DNA of 14,556 nt. Source: Negativicutes bacterium. Its GTDB lineage: Bacteria; Bacillota; Negativicutes; SKW292. The stretch is taken from positions 1 to 14,556 of the forward strand of contig JAOAFP010000020.1 of NCBI GenBank assembly GCA_026416215.1, given 5' to 3'. A program made the position numbers and the translations under genes. Each line of letters begins with the position of its first letter. Position 1 is the stretch's first letter. The notes beneath the pieces were generated by a model. It did not search any database. It was not told where the DNA came from and saw only the letters and a program-made list of their open reading frames with translations. Shown piece after piece: positions 1 through 6,674 of the stretch.

Positions 1-19
1 AGATGTGTATAAGAGACAG
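1..19 (+). other. Nextera/Tn5 mosaic-end adapter (library artefact)
   Basis: The first 19 bases, AGATGTGTATAAGAGACAG, match the synthetic Tn5 mosaic end used in Nextera tagmentation libraries exactly. Natural IS50 outer and inner ends differ from this hyperactive sequence, and no transposase gene is nearby. It is therefore untrimmed adapter at the end of a contig, not genomic DNA. Genomic sequence probably starts at position 20. Confidence 0.95.
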
Positions 20-35
20 GGCCCGACCGGCAAAT

Positions 36-683
36 TCACCGACTGTGGTTGCCGCTGCCATTTTTTAGCATGGCGGTCAGCCCGGCCACGTTGTCGATGC
101 CGATCAGCCGGAAGTGCCAATCCTGCTCATACATGCGGAAGTCCACGGTAACGTCGCGGCCGAGCGGGCGAACGAACAGGGTGACACTGACGACTGCGGT
201 ATGCGCGTCGATTTTGCGGCTGGTGGCAGAGCGGTACTCGACGCTAGACAGGTCTGCAGGTTGGCTGTCGGAGGGAAGCAGCTGGACAATGGAAAGTTTG
301 CCGGTGGCGGGAATGGGGTGGCCGGCGTCCGGGACGGTCTCCGGCCACCTGCCGGTTTCAACGTAGTGATAGATTCCCTGCCTTAGCTGGCCGATGGCCA
401 CGGGCTTCAGCAAGCCGACAAACCCGCGGGCAATGTTGCCTAGCAGGCTGTCGGCCCGCCCGCCAGGTATCAGCTGGGCGGTAAACCCGTCGACCAGACT
501 TTCGCTCAGTCTGTCTACGTCAACATAGCGGTCGAACTCTTCCCGATCGTGGTTCCGGCAGGCCTGCCAGGCCCTGTACAGCGAGTACTCCGGGCCGGTA
601 TAGTACCGCCAGACCATGGCAGCAGCGGCCAGCAGCAGAAGGGCGGCTATGGCCGCCGCGAACAATTTCTTTTTTTTCGTCAT
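36..683 (-). CDS. Membrane-anchored DUF2939-like protein
   Basis: A complete 215-residue protein. It has a lysine-rich start (TKKKK) and one hydrophobic segment at about residues 8-25, so it is probably anchored with the rest outside the cytoplasm. The region just after the anchor (GPEYSLYRAWQACRNHD, then a DVD and SESLVDGF stretch) resembles DUF2939 proteins, which share a short Tyr-rich helix followed by charged helices. Their function is unknown. The start codon at 681-683 has AGGTG about eight bases upstream. It lies downstream of the carbamoyltransferase gene on the same strand but is separated from it by a rho-independent terminator, so it may have its own weak promoter or depend on readthrough. 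No catalytic motif is visible. The family assignment is from memory of the pattern and is moderate; that it is a real gene is much surer. Confidence 0.75.
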   Translation of the reverse strand: MTKKKKLFAAAIAALLLLAAAAMVWRYYTGPEYSLYRAWQACRNHDREEFDRYVDVDRLSESLVDGFTAQLIPGGRADSLLGNIARGFVGLLKPVAIGQLRQGIYHYVETGRWPETVPDAGHPIPATGKLSIVQLLPSDSQPADLSSVEYRSATSRKIDAHTAVVSVTLFVRPLGRDVTVDFRMYEQDWHFRLIGIDNVAGLTAMLKNGSGNHSR

Positions 684-705
684 ATCGTGACACCTGCTAA
701 AAAAT

Positions 706-743
706 AATAGCCCGGCTGTGTGTTGATGCGCAGTCGGGCTATT
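706..743 (-). terminator. Rho-independent terminator of the OTCase gene
   Basis: A perfect 9-bp inverted repeat, AATAGCCCG at 706-714 and CGGGCTATT at 735-743, extends inward with mostly paired bases and a small loop near 722-727. Read on the minus strand the hairpin is followed by ATTATTTTTT (revcomp of 696-705 region), the U-tract expected of an intrinsic terminator. It starts 18 bases past the stop codon of the minus-strand carbamoyltransferase gene. On the plus strand there is no T-tract, so it acts in one direction. Confidence 0.85.
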
Positions 744-761
744 CTGATCTGACGGGGCTGG

Positions 762-1748
762 TTACAGGGTGGCGACCAACACCGCTTTGATGGTGTGCAT
801 ACGGTTTTCCGCTTCATCAAACACCACTGAGTGTTTGCTGCGGAACACTTCGTCGGTCACCTCACGGATATCAATGCCTTTGGCCTCGAACTCCGCCGCC
901 AGTCTGGTGTCAAAATCGTGGAATGAAGGCAGGCAGTGGAGGAAAATAACGTCGGGGTTGCCAGTTGCCTGCAGCATTTCCATGGTCACCCGGTAAGGAG
1001 TGAGGAGTCTGACCCGTTCGGGGATTTTATCCTCCTCGCCCATCGACGCCCATACGTCGGCGTAGATGGCATCAGCTCCGCGGACGGCCGATATATTGCT
1101 GGCAACCTCGATAATGGCCCCGGTCTCCTTGGCTACATTCTGAACCTTGGCCATCACCGCCATATCCGGGGCAAGTTCGGGCGGACCGAGGGCAACGTAG
1201 TGCATTCCCATTTTGGCTGCTCCGTACATCAGCGCGTAGCCCATGTTATTGCGGGTGTCGCCGGCAAACACCAGCTTCATTTTGTTGAGAGGCTTGTCGA
1301 TGTGTTCTTCCATGGTCATAAGATCCGCCAGAACCTGGGTTGGGTGGTCGACGTCGGTCAACCCGTTCCAGACCGGTACGCCGGAAAAGTGGGCCAGATC
1401 TTCGACCACATCCTGCCTGAACCCCCGGTATTCGATGCCGTCGTAATACCTCCCCAGCACCCGGGCGGTGTCCTCCAGTGATTCCTTTTTGCCCATCTGC
1501 GAGCTGGCCGAATCGAGGAAGGTGACGTGCGCACCCTCATCCATTGCCGCCACTTCAAACGCGCAGCGGGTGCGGGTTGATGTTTTCTCAAACAGCAGGA
1601 CGATATTCTTGCCGGCCAGCAGCTGCTGCCGGCTGCCGGCCCGTTTCTTGGCCTTGAGGTCATGGGACAGGTCGAGTAGGTAACGGATCTCCTGAGGAGT
1701 GAAATCCATCAGGGTCAAAAGGCTGCGTCCTTTAAGATTTACGGGCAT
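762..1748 (-). CDS. argF: Ornithine carbamoyltransferase
   Basis: A 328-residue cytoplasmic enzyme that makes citrulline from ornithine and carbamoyl phosphate. It shows the full family signature: STRTR at 57-61 (carbamoyl-phosphate binding), HPTQ at 135-138, DVWASMGE at 231-238 (ornithine side) and HCLP at 271-274 with the catalytic Cys, followed by SFHD. Length and sequence match the long E. coli ArgI/ArcB-type enzymes along the whole length. The start has AAGGAGG five bases upstream (1754-1760). A zinc-ribbon gene lies 41 bases upstream on the same strand and a terminator follows the stop, so the two probably form one transcript. Sequence alone does not separate anabolic ArgF from catabolic ArcB: no arginine deiminase or carbamate kinase gene (arc operon) and no other arg genes are in the window. 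The reaction is near certain; the symbol is a choice (arcB is the alternative). Confidence 0.95.
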   Translation of the reverse strand: MPVNLKGRSLLTLMDFTPQEIRYLLDLSHDLKAKKRAGSRQQLLAGKNIVLLFEKTSTRTRCAFEVAAMDEGAHVTFLDSASSQMGKKESLEDTARVLGRYYDGIEYRGFRQDVVEDLAHFSGVPVWNGLTDVDHPTQVLADLMTMEEHIDKPLNKMKLVFAGDTRNNMGYALMYGAAKMGMHYVALGPPELAPDMAVMAKVQNVAKETGAIIEVASNISAVRGADAIYADVWASMGEEDKIPERVRLLTPYRVTMEMLQATGNPDVIFLHCLPSFHDFDTRLAAEFEAKGIDIREVTDEVFRSKHSVVFDEAENRMHTIKAVLVATL

Positions 1749-1753
1749 ACTGT

Positions 1754-1760
1754 CCTCCTT
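1754..1760 (-). promoter_or_regulatory. Ribosome binding site of the OTCase gene
   Basis: AAGGAGG on the minus strand, five bases before the ATG at 1746-1748. It fixes the start of the carbamoyltransferase. Confidence 0.8.
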
Positions 1761-1789
1761 GCAGGTAGTTGTCGGTACACGGCCGGCTC

Positions 1790-1951
1790 TCAGGTGGCCA
1801 CGTCGTGTTCCTGGTCGATCATTTTTTCGGTTATCCAGCGGAAAAACACTTCACCGCAGCGGTTACAGACGTACTGATTCCAGCCCAGCACCAGCTTTTC
1901 GCCGACCAGGTGTGCCCGGCCGCCGCATACGTGGGGTATGGAAGTATACAT
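1790..1951 (-). CDS. Small zinc-ribbon-like protein (53 aa)
   Basis: A 53-residue reading frame on the minus strand, too short for usual length cut-offs. It begins MYTSIPHVCGGR and continues to QYVCNRCGEVFFRWITEKM. C9 with a following GG, then the C29-x-x-C32-G pair followed by aromatic residues, looks like a degenerate zinc ribbon or rubredoxin-like knuckle; H7 or H14 could complete a metal site. GGAGGGAG lies about ten bases upstream of the ATG, and an in-frame stop further upstream leaves no other ATG start. A promoter with a perfect TATAAT box sits about 45 bases upstream, and the carbamoyltransferase start is 41 bases downstream, so it is the likely first gene of that transcript. Function unknown; a role in nucleic acid or protein binding is only a guess from the fold. 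Confidence 0.65.
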   Translation of the reverse strand: MYTSIPHVCGGRAHLVGEKLVLGWNQYVCNRCGEVFFRWITEKMIDQEHDVAT

Positions 1952-1995
1952 CGAAGAACCACTCCCTCCGGCTGTGAATATGGCTGATTGTGCTG

Positions 1996-2024
1996 ATTAT
2001 AGCAAAACAGAAGTTGGCGTGCAA
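1996..2024 (-). promoter_or_regulatory. Sigma-A-type promoter for the minus-strand operon
   Basis: On the minus strand the -35 box is TTGCAC (2019-2024, four of six matching TTGACA) and the -10 box is a perfect TATAAT (1996-2001), with a 17-base spacer at 2002-2018. Transcription would start near 1989 and run into the zinc-ribbon and carbamoyltransferase genes. A sequence resembling half an ARG box (ATTCACA, minus strand) lies just downstream of the start, but its partner half is not convincing. Confidence 0.75.
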
Positions 2025-2115
2025 TTGACGGCGGTGCGGCGAAGTGCGGCGCCCGGCAGGGTAACGGCCGGTGACGGCGAATAAACAAAGGGAAAGGACA
2101 GGGGAAAGGGGGGGA

Positions 2116-2724
2116 ATGTTGAAAAAAACAGCGGTAGCGATCGCTGCCTGCTGGCTATTGGCAGCAAGCGTAGCACGGGCGGCGGCGCTAAACGTATTTG
2201 AGGACGGTAACAGGGCGGTGATCCTGGCCGGGCAGCGGGTAGGCGACTATGTTGCTCACCGGGTGGAGCTCAGCCGCGACTGGCCGTCCGGTATCCCTGC
2301 CCAGCGATTGTTCATGCCCGGCGGATTGCTGATCCGGGTCCGGACGCTGGCCGATTTTGACACCGCCACCGCCCGGCCCGGCGACGTCGGCGAGGTCGAG
2401 GTTCTGGATGATGTTTACGTAAACGGCCGCCAGTTTGTGGTGGCCGGCAGCCGGGCGACGGTGGCGGTGAAGAATGTTCTGCCAGCCGAAAGTTGGGCCC
2501 GCGATGCGGCAATCGTCATTGAGGGACGGTGGCTGACCACGGTCAACGGCATCCGGGTCCCGCTGCTGCTCGACCTCTACCGAACCGACCTTCGCGAATC
2601 GGTGCTGATGACGTGGGCGGTGGTAGGGGTGGCGGCATTTTTTGTCAAGGGCAGGGAGGTTGTTGTCCCGGCCGGAACGGAATTTTACGTAAAAGTCGGG
2701 GCGGACACCGATTTGGGCGACTGA
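2116..2724 (+). CDS. Secreted protein of unknown function
   Basis: A 202-residue protein from the ATG at 2116. This start is preferred over the in-frame GTG at 2071 because it is preceded by a G-rich AAAGGGGGGGA stretch and puts a classic signal peptide at the N-terminus: KK, a hydrophobic core and ARA-A cleavage near residue 22. C12 lies inside the hydrophobic core, so it is not a convincing lipobox. The mature part is beta-rich by eye (RVGDYVAHRVELSRDWPSG, then repeated Val/Gly strands). It ends with a second hydrophobic stretch (about TWAVVGVAAFFVKG) and VVVPAGTEFYVKV, a pattern I associate with envelope proteins of Negativicutes, but I cannot name a family. It is transcribed away from the arginine cluster and lies 76 bases before glpF; whether it shares the glp transcript is unclear. 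No catalytic residues are recognised. Confidence 0.75.
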   Translation: MLKKTAVAIAACWLLAASVARAAALNVFEDGNRAVILAGQRVGDYVAHRVELSRDWPSGIPAQRLFMPGGLLIRVRTLADFDTATARPGDVGEVEVLDDVYVNGRQFVVAGSRATVAVKNVLPAESWARDAAIVIEGRWLTTVNGIRVPLLLDLYRTDLRESVLMTWAVVGVAAFFVKGREVVVPAGTEFYVKVGADTDLGD

Positions 2725-2800
2725 GACCGGACGGCCGGCGGTTAATCAGGCCGGACCTGGTATAGCTACCGGGCAACCGGATAAAGGAGGTTGGGATAGG

Positions 2801-3535
2801 ATGGTGGGATCACCTTTGCTGGGGGAGTTTTTGGGCACGATGATTCTGATTGTTTTCGGCAGCGGCGTGGTGGCCAACGTGCTGCTCAAACACTCCAAGG
2901 CCGAGAATGGAGGTTGGATAGTTATTGTCACCGGCTGGGCAATGGGGGTGATGCTGGGAGTGTTTACAGCTGTGGCCACCGGTTCAGCCCAGGCCGACCT
3001 TAACCCGGCGGTCACGCTGGCCAAGCTGTATATGGGAATTTACCGGTCGGTGGCAGAAGTATTGCCGTTGATGCTCGCCCAGTTGGCTGGCGGGTTTGCC
3101 GGGGGGGTGCTGGTATGGCTCCATTTCCGGCCGCACTGGCAGCATACCAATGACAAATCGGCCAAACTGGCAGTATTCTGCACCGCTCCGGCCATAAGGT
3201 CGCTGCTGGCCAACCTGTGGTCGGAAGTCTTTGGCACCTTTATCCTGGTATTTTGTCTATTTGCCATATTCTTCAAAGCCAACGGCGTGCTGCCGCCGGG
3301 ACTGGGGCCGTACATGGTAGGGATGCTAGTCTGGGCGATTGGGCTCAGTCTGGGCGGAACAACCGGTTATGCGATCAATCCGGCCCGCGATCTGGGACCG
3401 CGACTGGCCCACGCCGTCTGCCCGGTAGCCGGCAAGGGAGGCTCAGACTGGGGATACGCCTGGGTGCCGGTGGTCGGGCCGATGCTGGGGTCGACGCTGG
3501 CTTACTTGCTGGGGAGGGCAATCGGTTTTATGTAG
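2801..3535 (+). CDS. glpF: Glycerol uptake facilitator (aquaglyceroporin)
   Basis: A 244-residue inner-membrane channel of the MIP family that lets glycerol diffuse into the cell. Both half-helix signatures are present: NPA at 68-70 (DLNPAVTLAKLYMG) and NPA at 193-195 followed by RD (INPARDLGPR). The Asp after the second NPAR marks glycerol-conducting members rather than strict water channels. Six hydrophobic helices can be traced. It starts with M-x-SPLLGEFLGT, the usual beginning of the family, and has AAAGGAGG ten bases upstream of the ATG. It is somewhat shorter than E. coli GlpF, within the range of Bacillota homologues. glpK follows after 134 bases, an oddly long gap for this operon. 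Identification is firm. Confidence 0.95.
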   Translation: MVGSPLLGEFLGTMILIVFGSGVVANVLLKHSKAENGGWIVIVTGWAMGVMLGVFTAVATGSAQADLNPAVTLAKLYMGIYRSVAEVLPLMLAQLAGGFAGGVLVWLHFRPHWQHTNDKSAKLAVFCTAPAIRSLLANLWSEVFGTFILVFCLFAIFFKANGVLPPGLGPYMVGMLVWAIGLSLGGTTGYAINPARDLGPRLAHAVCPVAGKGGSDWGYAWVPVVGPMLGSTLAYLLGRAIGFM

Positions 3536-3669
3536 GAGGGGCGGGTGGATACTTCTGCAGGCATGCCCCCCAATGACCGGCGTTCCGGCGCGGGCAGCAG
3601 ACCTGACGCAGGGGCTGGGGACCGGGGCAGCAATGAAAATTCGGGTATTTTGCGACGGGAGGACAAGCG

Positions 3670-5172
3670 ATGGCAGCACGTTATGTAATGGCACTCGATC
3701 AGGGGACCACCAGTTCCCGGGCGATATTGTTTGACGACAGCGGCCGGATTGTGGCGGTGGCCCAGAAGGAGTTTGAGCAGATCTATCCCCGTCCCTGATG
3801 GGGGGAGCACAAACCGGAGGAAATATGGCACAGCCAGCTGGAGATGGCTCAGGAGGTGGTGAGAAAGAGCGGGATAAGCCCGCGGCAGATCGCGGCAATC
3901 GGCATAACCAACCAGCGGGAGACCACAGTAGTCTGGGATCGCCACACCGGCAAACCGGTGTACAACGCCATTGTCTGGCAGTGCCGCCGGACGGCTGATA
4001 TTTGCCGGGAACTGAAGGACGGTCCCCTGGCCGAATACATCCGGGCCGCCACCGGATTGGTGATCGATGCTTACTTTTCCGGGACAAAAGTCAAGTGGAT
4101 CCTTGACAATGTGGCCGGAGCGATACAGCGGGCCGAGGCTGGCGACTTGCTGTTCGGGACGGTTGATAGCTGGCTGATCTGGAACCTGACCGGAGGCAGA
4201 GTGCACGCCACCGACTATTCCAACGCCTCCCGGACGATGCTGTACAACATCGGCAAACTGGGTTGGGATGAGAAAATCCTCGCTGAAATGTCGATTCCCA
4301 GATCGATGCTTCCCGAGGTCTGTCCGTCCAGCGCGGTGTTGGGCTATAGCGGTCGCGAGCTGTTTGACGAGGTGGAGATTCCGATCGCCGGCGTGGCTGG
4401 CGATCAGCAGGCGGCCCTGTTCGGGCAGACCTGCTTCTGGCCGGGAATGGCCAAAAACACGTACGGCACCGGTTGTTTCATGCTTATGAACACCGGGGAT
4501 GTTCCGTTCGTTTCCAGGGCTGGACTGCTGACCACCATTGCCTGGGGGGTGGACGGCAAGGTTTGCTACGCCCTGGAAGGGAGCATTTTCATTGCCGGAG
4601 CTTCCATTCAGTGGCTGCGCGACGAACTAAGGTTTATCGATACAGCGGCTGACAGCGGGTATTTTGCCGGCAAGGTGGCCGACACAGGCGGGGTTTACGT
4701 GGTCCCGGCCTTCGTCGGGCTGGGGGCGCCGTATTGGGATATGAAGGCCAGAGGGGCAATTTTCGGGCTGACCCGCGGCACCAACAAGGCTCATATAATC
4801 CGGGCGACACTGGAATCGATTGCCTACCAGACCAAGGATGTGCTGACGGCGATGGAGGAAGACTCCCAGATCCGGCTGAAATCGCTGAAGGTGGACGGTG
4901 GGGCAACGACCAACGATTTGCTGATGCAGTTCCAGGCCGATCTGCTGGGAGTGCCGGTCGACCGGCCGAGGATAATCGAAACCACTGCCCTGGGGGCGGC
5001 GTATCTGGCCGGGCTGGCGGTGGGCGTGTGGGGCAGCAAGGAAGAATTGCTGAACAACTGGCAGCTGGACCGGCAATTCGTACCGGAAATGGCGCCCGAG
5101 CGGCGGTCCGGGCTGTACCGGGGCTGGCAGCGGGCGGTGCGCCGGGCAATGGACTGGGCGGAGGAAGAATGA
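3670..5172 (+). pseudogene. glpK: Glycerol kinase, interrupted by in-frame TGA at codon 43
   Basis: ATP:glycerol 3-phosphotransferase of the FGGY family, 500 codons before the stop. The true start is the ATG at 3670, with GGGAGGA just upstream; it encodes MAARYVMALDQGTTSSR, the phosphate-binding loop. The frame runs to QIYPRP, then meets TGA at 3796-3798 and continues unshifted as WGEHKPEEIW to the end. Homologues have Gly at that codon (PGWVEH). Counting the stop as residue 43, R83-E84 (NQRE) and the catalytic D245 (AGDQQ) fall where E. coli GlpK has them. A product restarting at the ATG at 3844 (442 residues) would lack the nucleotide loop and should be inactive. The His phosphorylated by HPr in many Firmicutes enzymes (YHFFG) is absent; the region reads RELFDEVEIPIAG. 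The last base overlaps the next gene. Either a sequencing error or a real nonsense mutation. Confidence 0.9.
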
Positions 5173-6674
5173 TGACTGCGGATAACAGGGAAAAGCTGGC
5201 GGTGCAGGACTGGCCGGGCCGGGCTGACGTGGTTATTGTCGGCGGGGGAATAGTGGGCTGCGCGGCGGCGATGTTTCTGTCGCGTTACAAAGCGACGGTG
5301 GTGATGGTTGAACAGGCCACGGATCTGGCCATGGGCACCACCAAAGCCAACAGCGGGATCATTCATGCCGGGTTCGACGCTCCGCCGGGGTCGATGAAGG
5401 CCAGGATGAACGTGCGGGGCAACCGGTTGTATCACGAGCTGCAACCCGCCCTGAAATACGAGGTAAACTTTCTCGGCTCGCTGGTGGTGGCCAAAAGTGA
5501 CGATGATCTGAAAACCCTGGAAGGCTTGCTGGACCGGGGCCGGCAAAACGGAGTGCCGGACATCACCATTATCGACCGGGAGCGGGTGCTCAGTCGGGAA
5601 CCGAATCTGAGCCGTGACGTCAGAGCCGGGCTGTGGGCTCCGACTGCCGGGGTGATCTGGCCGTTTGGGGCAGCCCTTGCTATGGCCGAAAATGCGGTGA
5701 GAAACGGGGTGAAGGTGTTTACCGGTTGCCGACTGGAAGGCTTCATGCTCGACCGGCGGAAAATTTGCGGGGTACGGACCAACAAGGGCGATATCGCCTG
5801 TAAACTGGTCATCAACGCGGCCGGACGCTGGGCGGATGAAGTCAGTCGTTGGGCGGGGGATGACAGCTTCAGTATAACCCCGCGGCGCGGCGAGTACATT
5901 TTGTTTGACAAGAGCGTGGGCAGCCTGGTCAACTCAGTGCTTTTTCCCACTCCGACCAAGGTTTCGAAGGGTATACTGGTTTCCCCCACCGTGCACGGAA
6001 ATATTTTCATCGGGCCCAACGCCGAGAATATAACCGACAAGGACGACCTGTCCACCACCGCCCCCGGTATGGAGGAGATAATTTCCGGGGCCAGAAAGCT
6101 GATTCCCGACCTGCCGCTGGCAGCGGCCATCACCCAGTTTGTCGGGTTGCGACCGGTGGCCAGCGGCGACGATTTTATCATCGGACCTTCGGCATTGGTC
6201 GGCGGACTGGTCCAGGCGGCCGGCATTCAGTCGCCGGGACTGGCCTCGGCACCGGCAATCGGTGAGCTGGTAAGTGAAATAGCGGCCGAGCGGTTGGGAC
6301 TGGTGCGAAAACCCGGTTACGTGGAGGAAAATCCCGACCGTCCGGCCTTTGCCGAGCTGGACAGCCGGCAACGACAGGAGCTAATAGCTCGAAATCCTTT
6401 GTACGGACGAATTATTTGCCGTTGCGAAACAGTAAGTGAGGGTGAAATTGTCGCCGCTATCCATTCGCCGGTGGGGGCGCGGACGGTCGACGGGGTCAAG
6501 CGGCGGACCCGGGCAGGAATGGGTCGCTGTCAGGGGGGATTCTGTGGTCCGCGGGTGGTGGGAATCCTCGCCCGGGAACTGGGGTTGCCGCTGGATGCCA
6601 TTGTCAAGGAAGGTCCTGGTTCCCAGCTGTTTTTTGCCCGGCAAACCCTCAGGGGAGGCGAAAGCCATGAATGA
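5172..6674 (+). CDS. glpA: GlpA-like FAD-dependent glycerol-3-phosphate dehydrogenase with BFD-type [2Fe-2S] domain
   Basis: A 500-residue flavoprotein. The N-terminus has the FAD dinucleotide fold (VVIVGGGIVG, G24-G29) and a DAO-type oxidoreductase domain with TTKANSGIIHAGFD near residue 60. The C-terminus carries a BFD-like domain: C416-x-C418, then C453-x4-C458, spaced as a [2Fe-2S] site. This matches the GlpA-like subunit of anaerobic glycerol-3-phosphate dehydrogenases and of the Thermotoga/Clostridia gene set. It should oxidise glycerol 3-phosphate to dihydroxyacetone phosphate. The start at 5172 shares one base with the glpK stop and has GGAGG seven bases upstream; the adjacent ATG at 5169 is possible. 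The open frame continues upstream inside glpK but that part is out of frame with the kinase and is not coding. An alternative substrate such as 2-hydroxyglutarate (LhgO relatives) is made unlikely by the operon. Confidence 0.88.
   Translation: MTADNREKLAVQDWPGRADVVIVGGGIVGCAAAMFLSRYKATVVMVEQATDLAMGTTKANSGIIHAGFDAPPGSMKARMNVRGNRLYHELQPALKYEVNFLGSLVVAKSDDDLKTLEGLLDRGRQNGVPDITIIDRERVLSREPNLSRDVRAGLWAPTAGVIWPFGAALAMAENAVRNGVKVFTGCRLEGFMLDRRKICGVRTNKGDIACKLVINAAGRWADEVSRWAGDDSFSITPRRGEYILFDKSVGSLVNSVLFPTPTKVSKGILVSPTVHGNIFIGPNAENITDKDDLSTTAPGMEEIISGARKLIPDLPLAAAITQFVGLRPVASGDDFIIGPSALVGGLVQAAGIQSPGLASAPAIGELVSEIAAERLGLVRKPGYVEENPDRPAFAELDSRQRQELIARNPLYGRIICRCETVSEGEIVAAIHSPVGARTVDGVKRRTRAGMGRCQGGFCGPRVVGILARELGLPLDAIVKEGPGSQLFFARQTLRGGESHE

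Noticed and set aside
1..19. Natural Tn5/IS50 end
   Set aside because: The sequence is the engineered mosaic end, at the very edge, with no transposase or target duplication.
936..1481. 181-residue plus-strand frame
   Set aside because: Antisense to the conserved core of the carbamoyltransferase; no domain or ribosome binding site.
1970..1990. ARG box (ArgR operator) near the minus-strand promoter
   Set aside because: Only one half-site (ATTCACA on the minus strand) is convincing; the other half departs from consensus.
3796..3798. TGA in glpK as selenocysteine
   Set aside because: The position is a conserved glycine with no redox role, and no hairpin of bacterial SECIS type is visible just downstream.
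3796..3798. TGA read as glycine (Gracilibacteria/SR1 code)
   Set aside because: Neighbouring genes end in TGA at the expected length, for example at 2722-2724, 5170-5172 and 6672-6674, and the gene content is not that of those small-genome lineages.
3443..4206. Two long minus-strand frames across glpF-glpK
   Set aside because: Pro/Arg-rich shadow translations of GC-rich coding DNA opposite a conserved kinase.
4734..5171. N-terminal extension of the GlpA-like protein
   Set aside because: The open frame overlaps the C-terminal third of glpK in another frame; the FAD-binding start, ribosome binding site and stop overlap place the true start at 5172.
5432..6226. 264-residue minus-strand frame
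   Set aside because: Antisense to the FAD oxidoreductase, low-complexity Ser/Pro/Arg composition, no family features.
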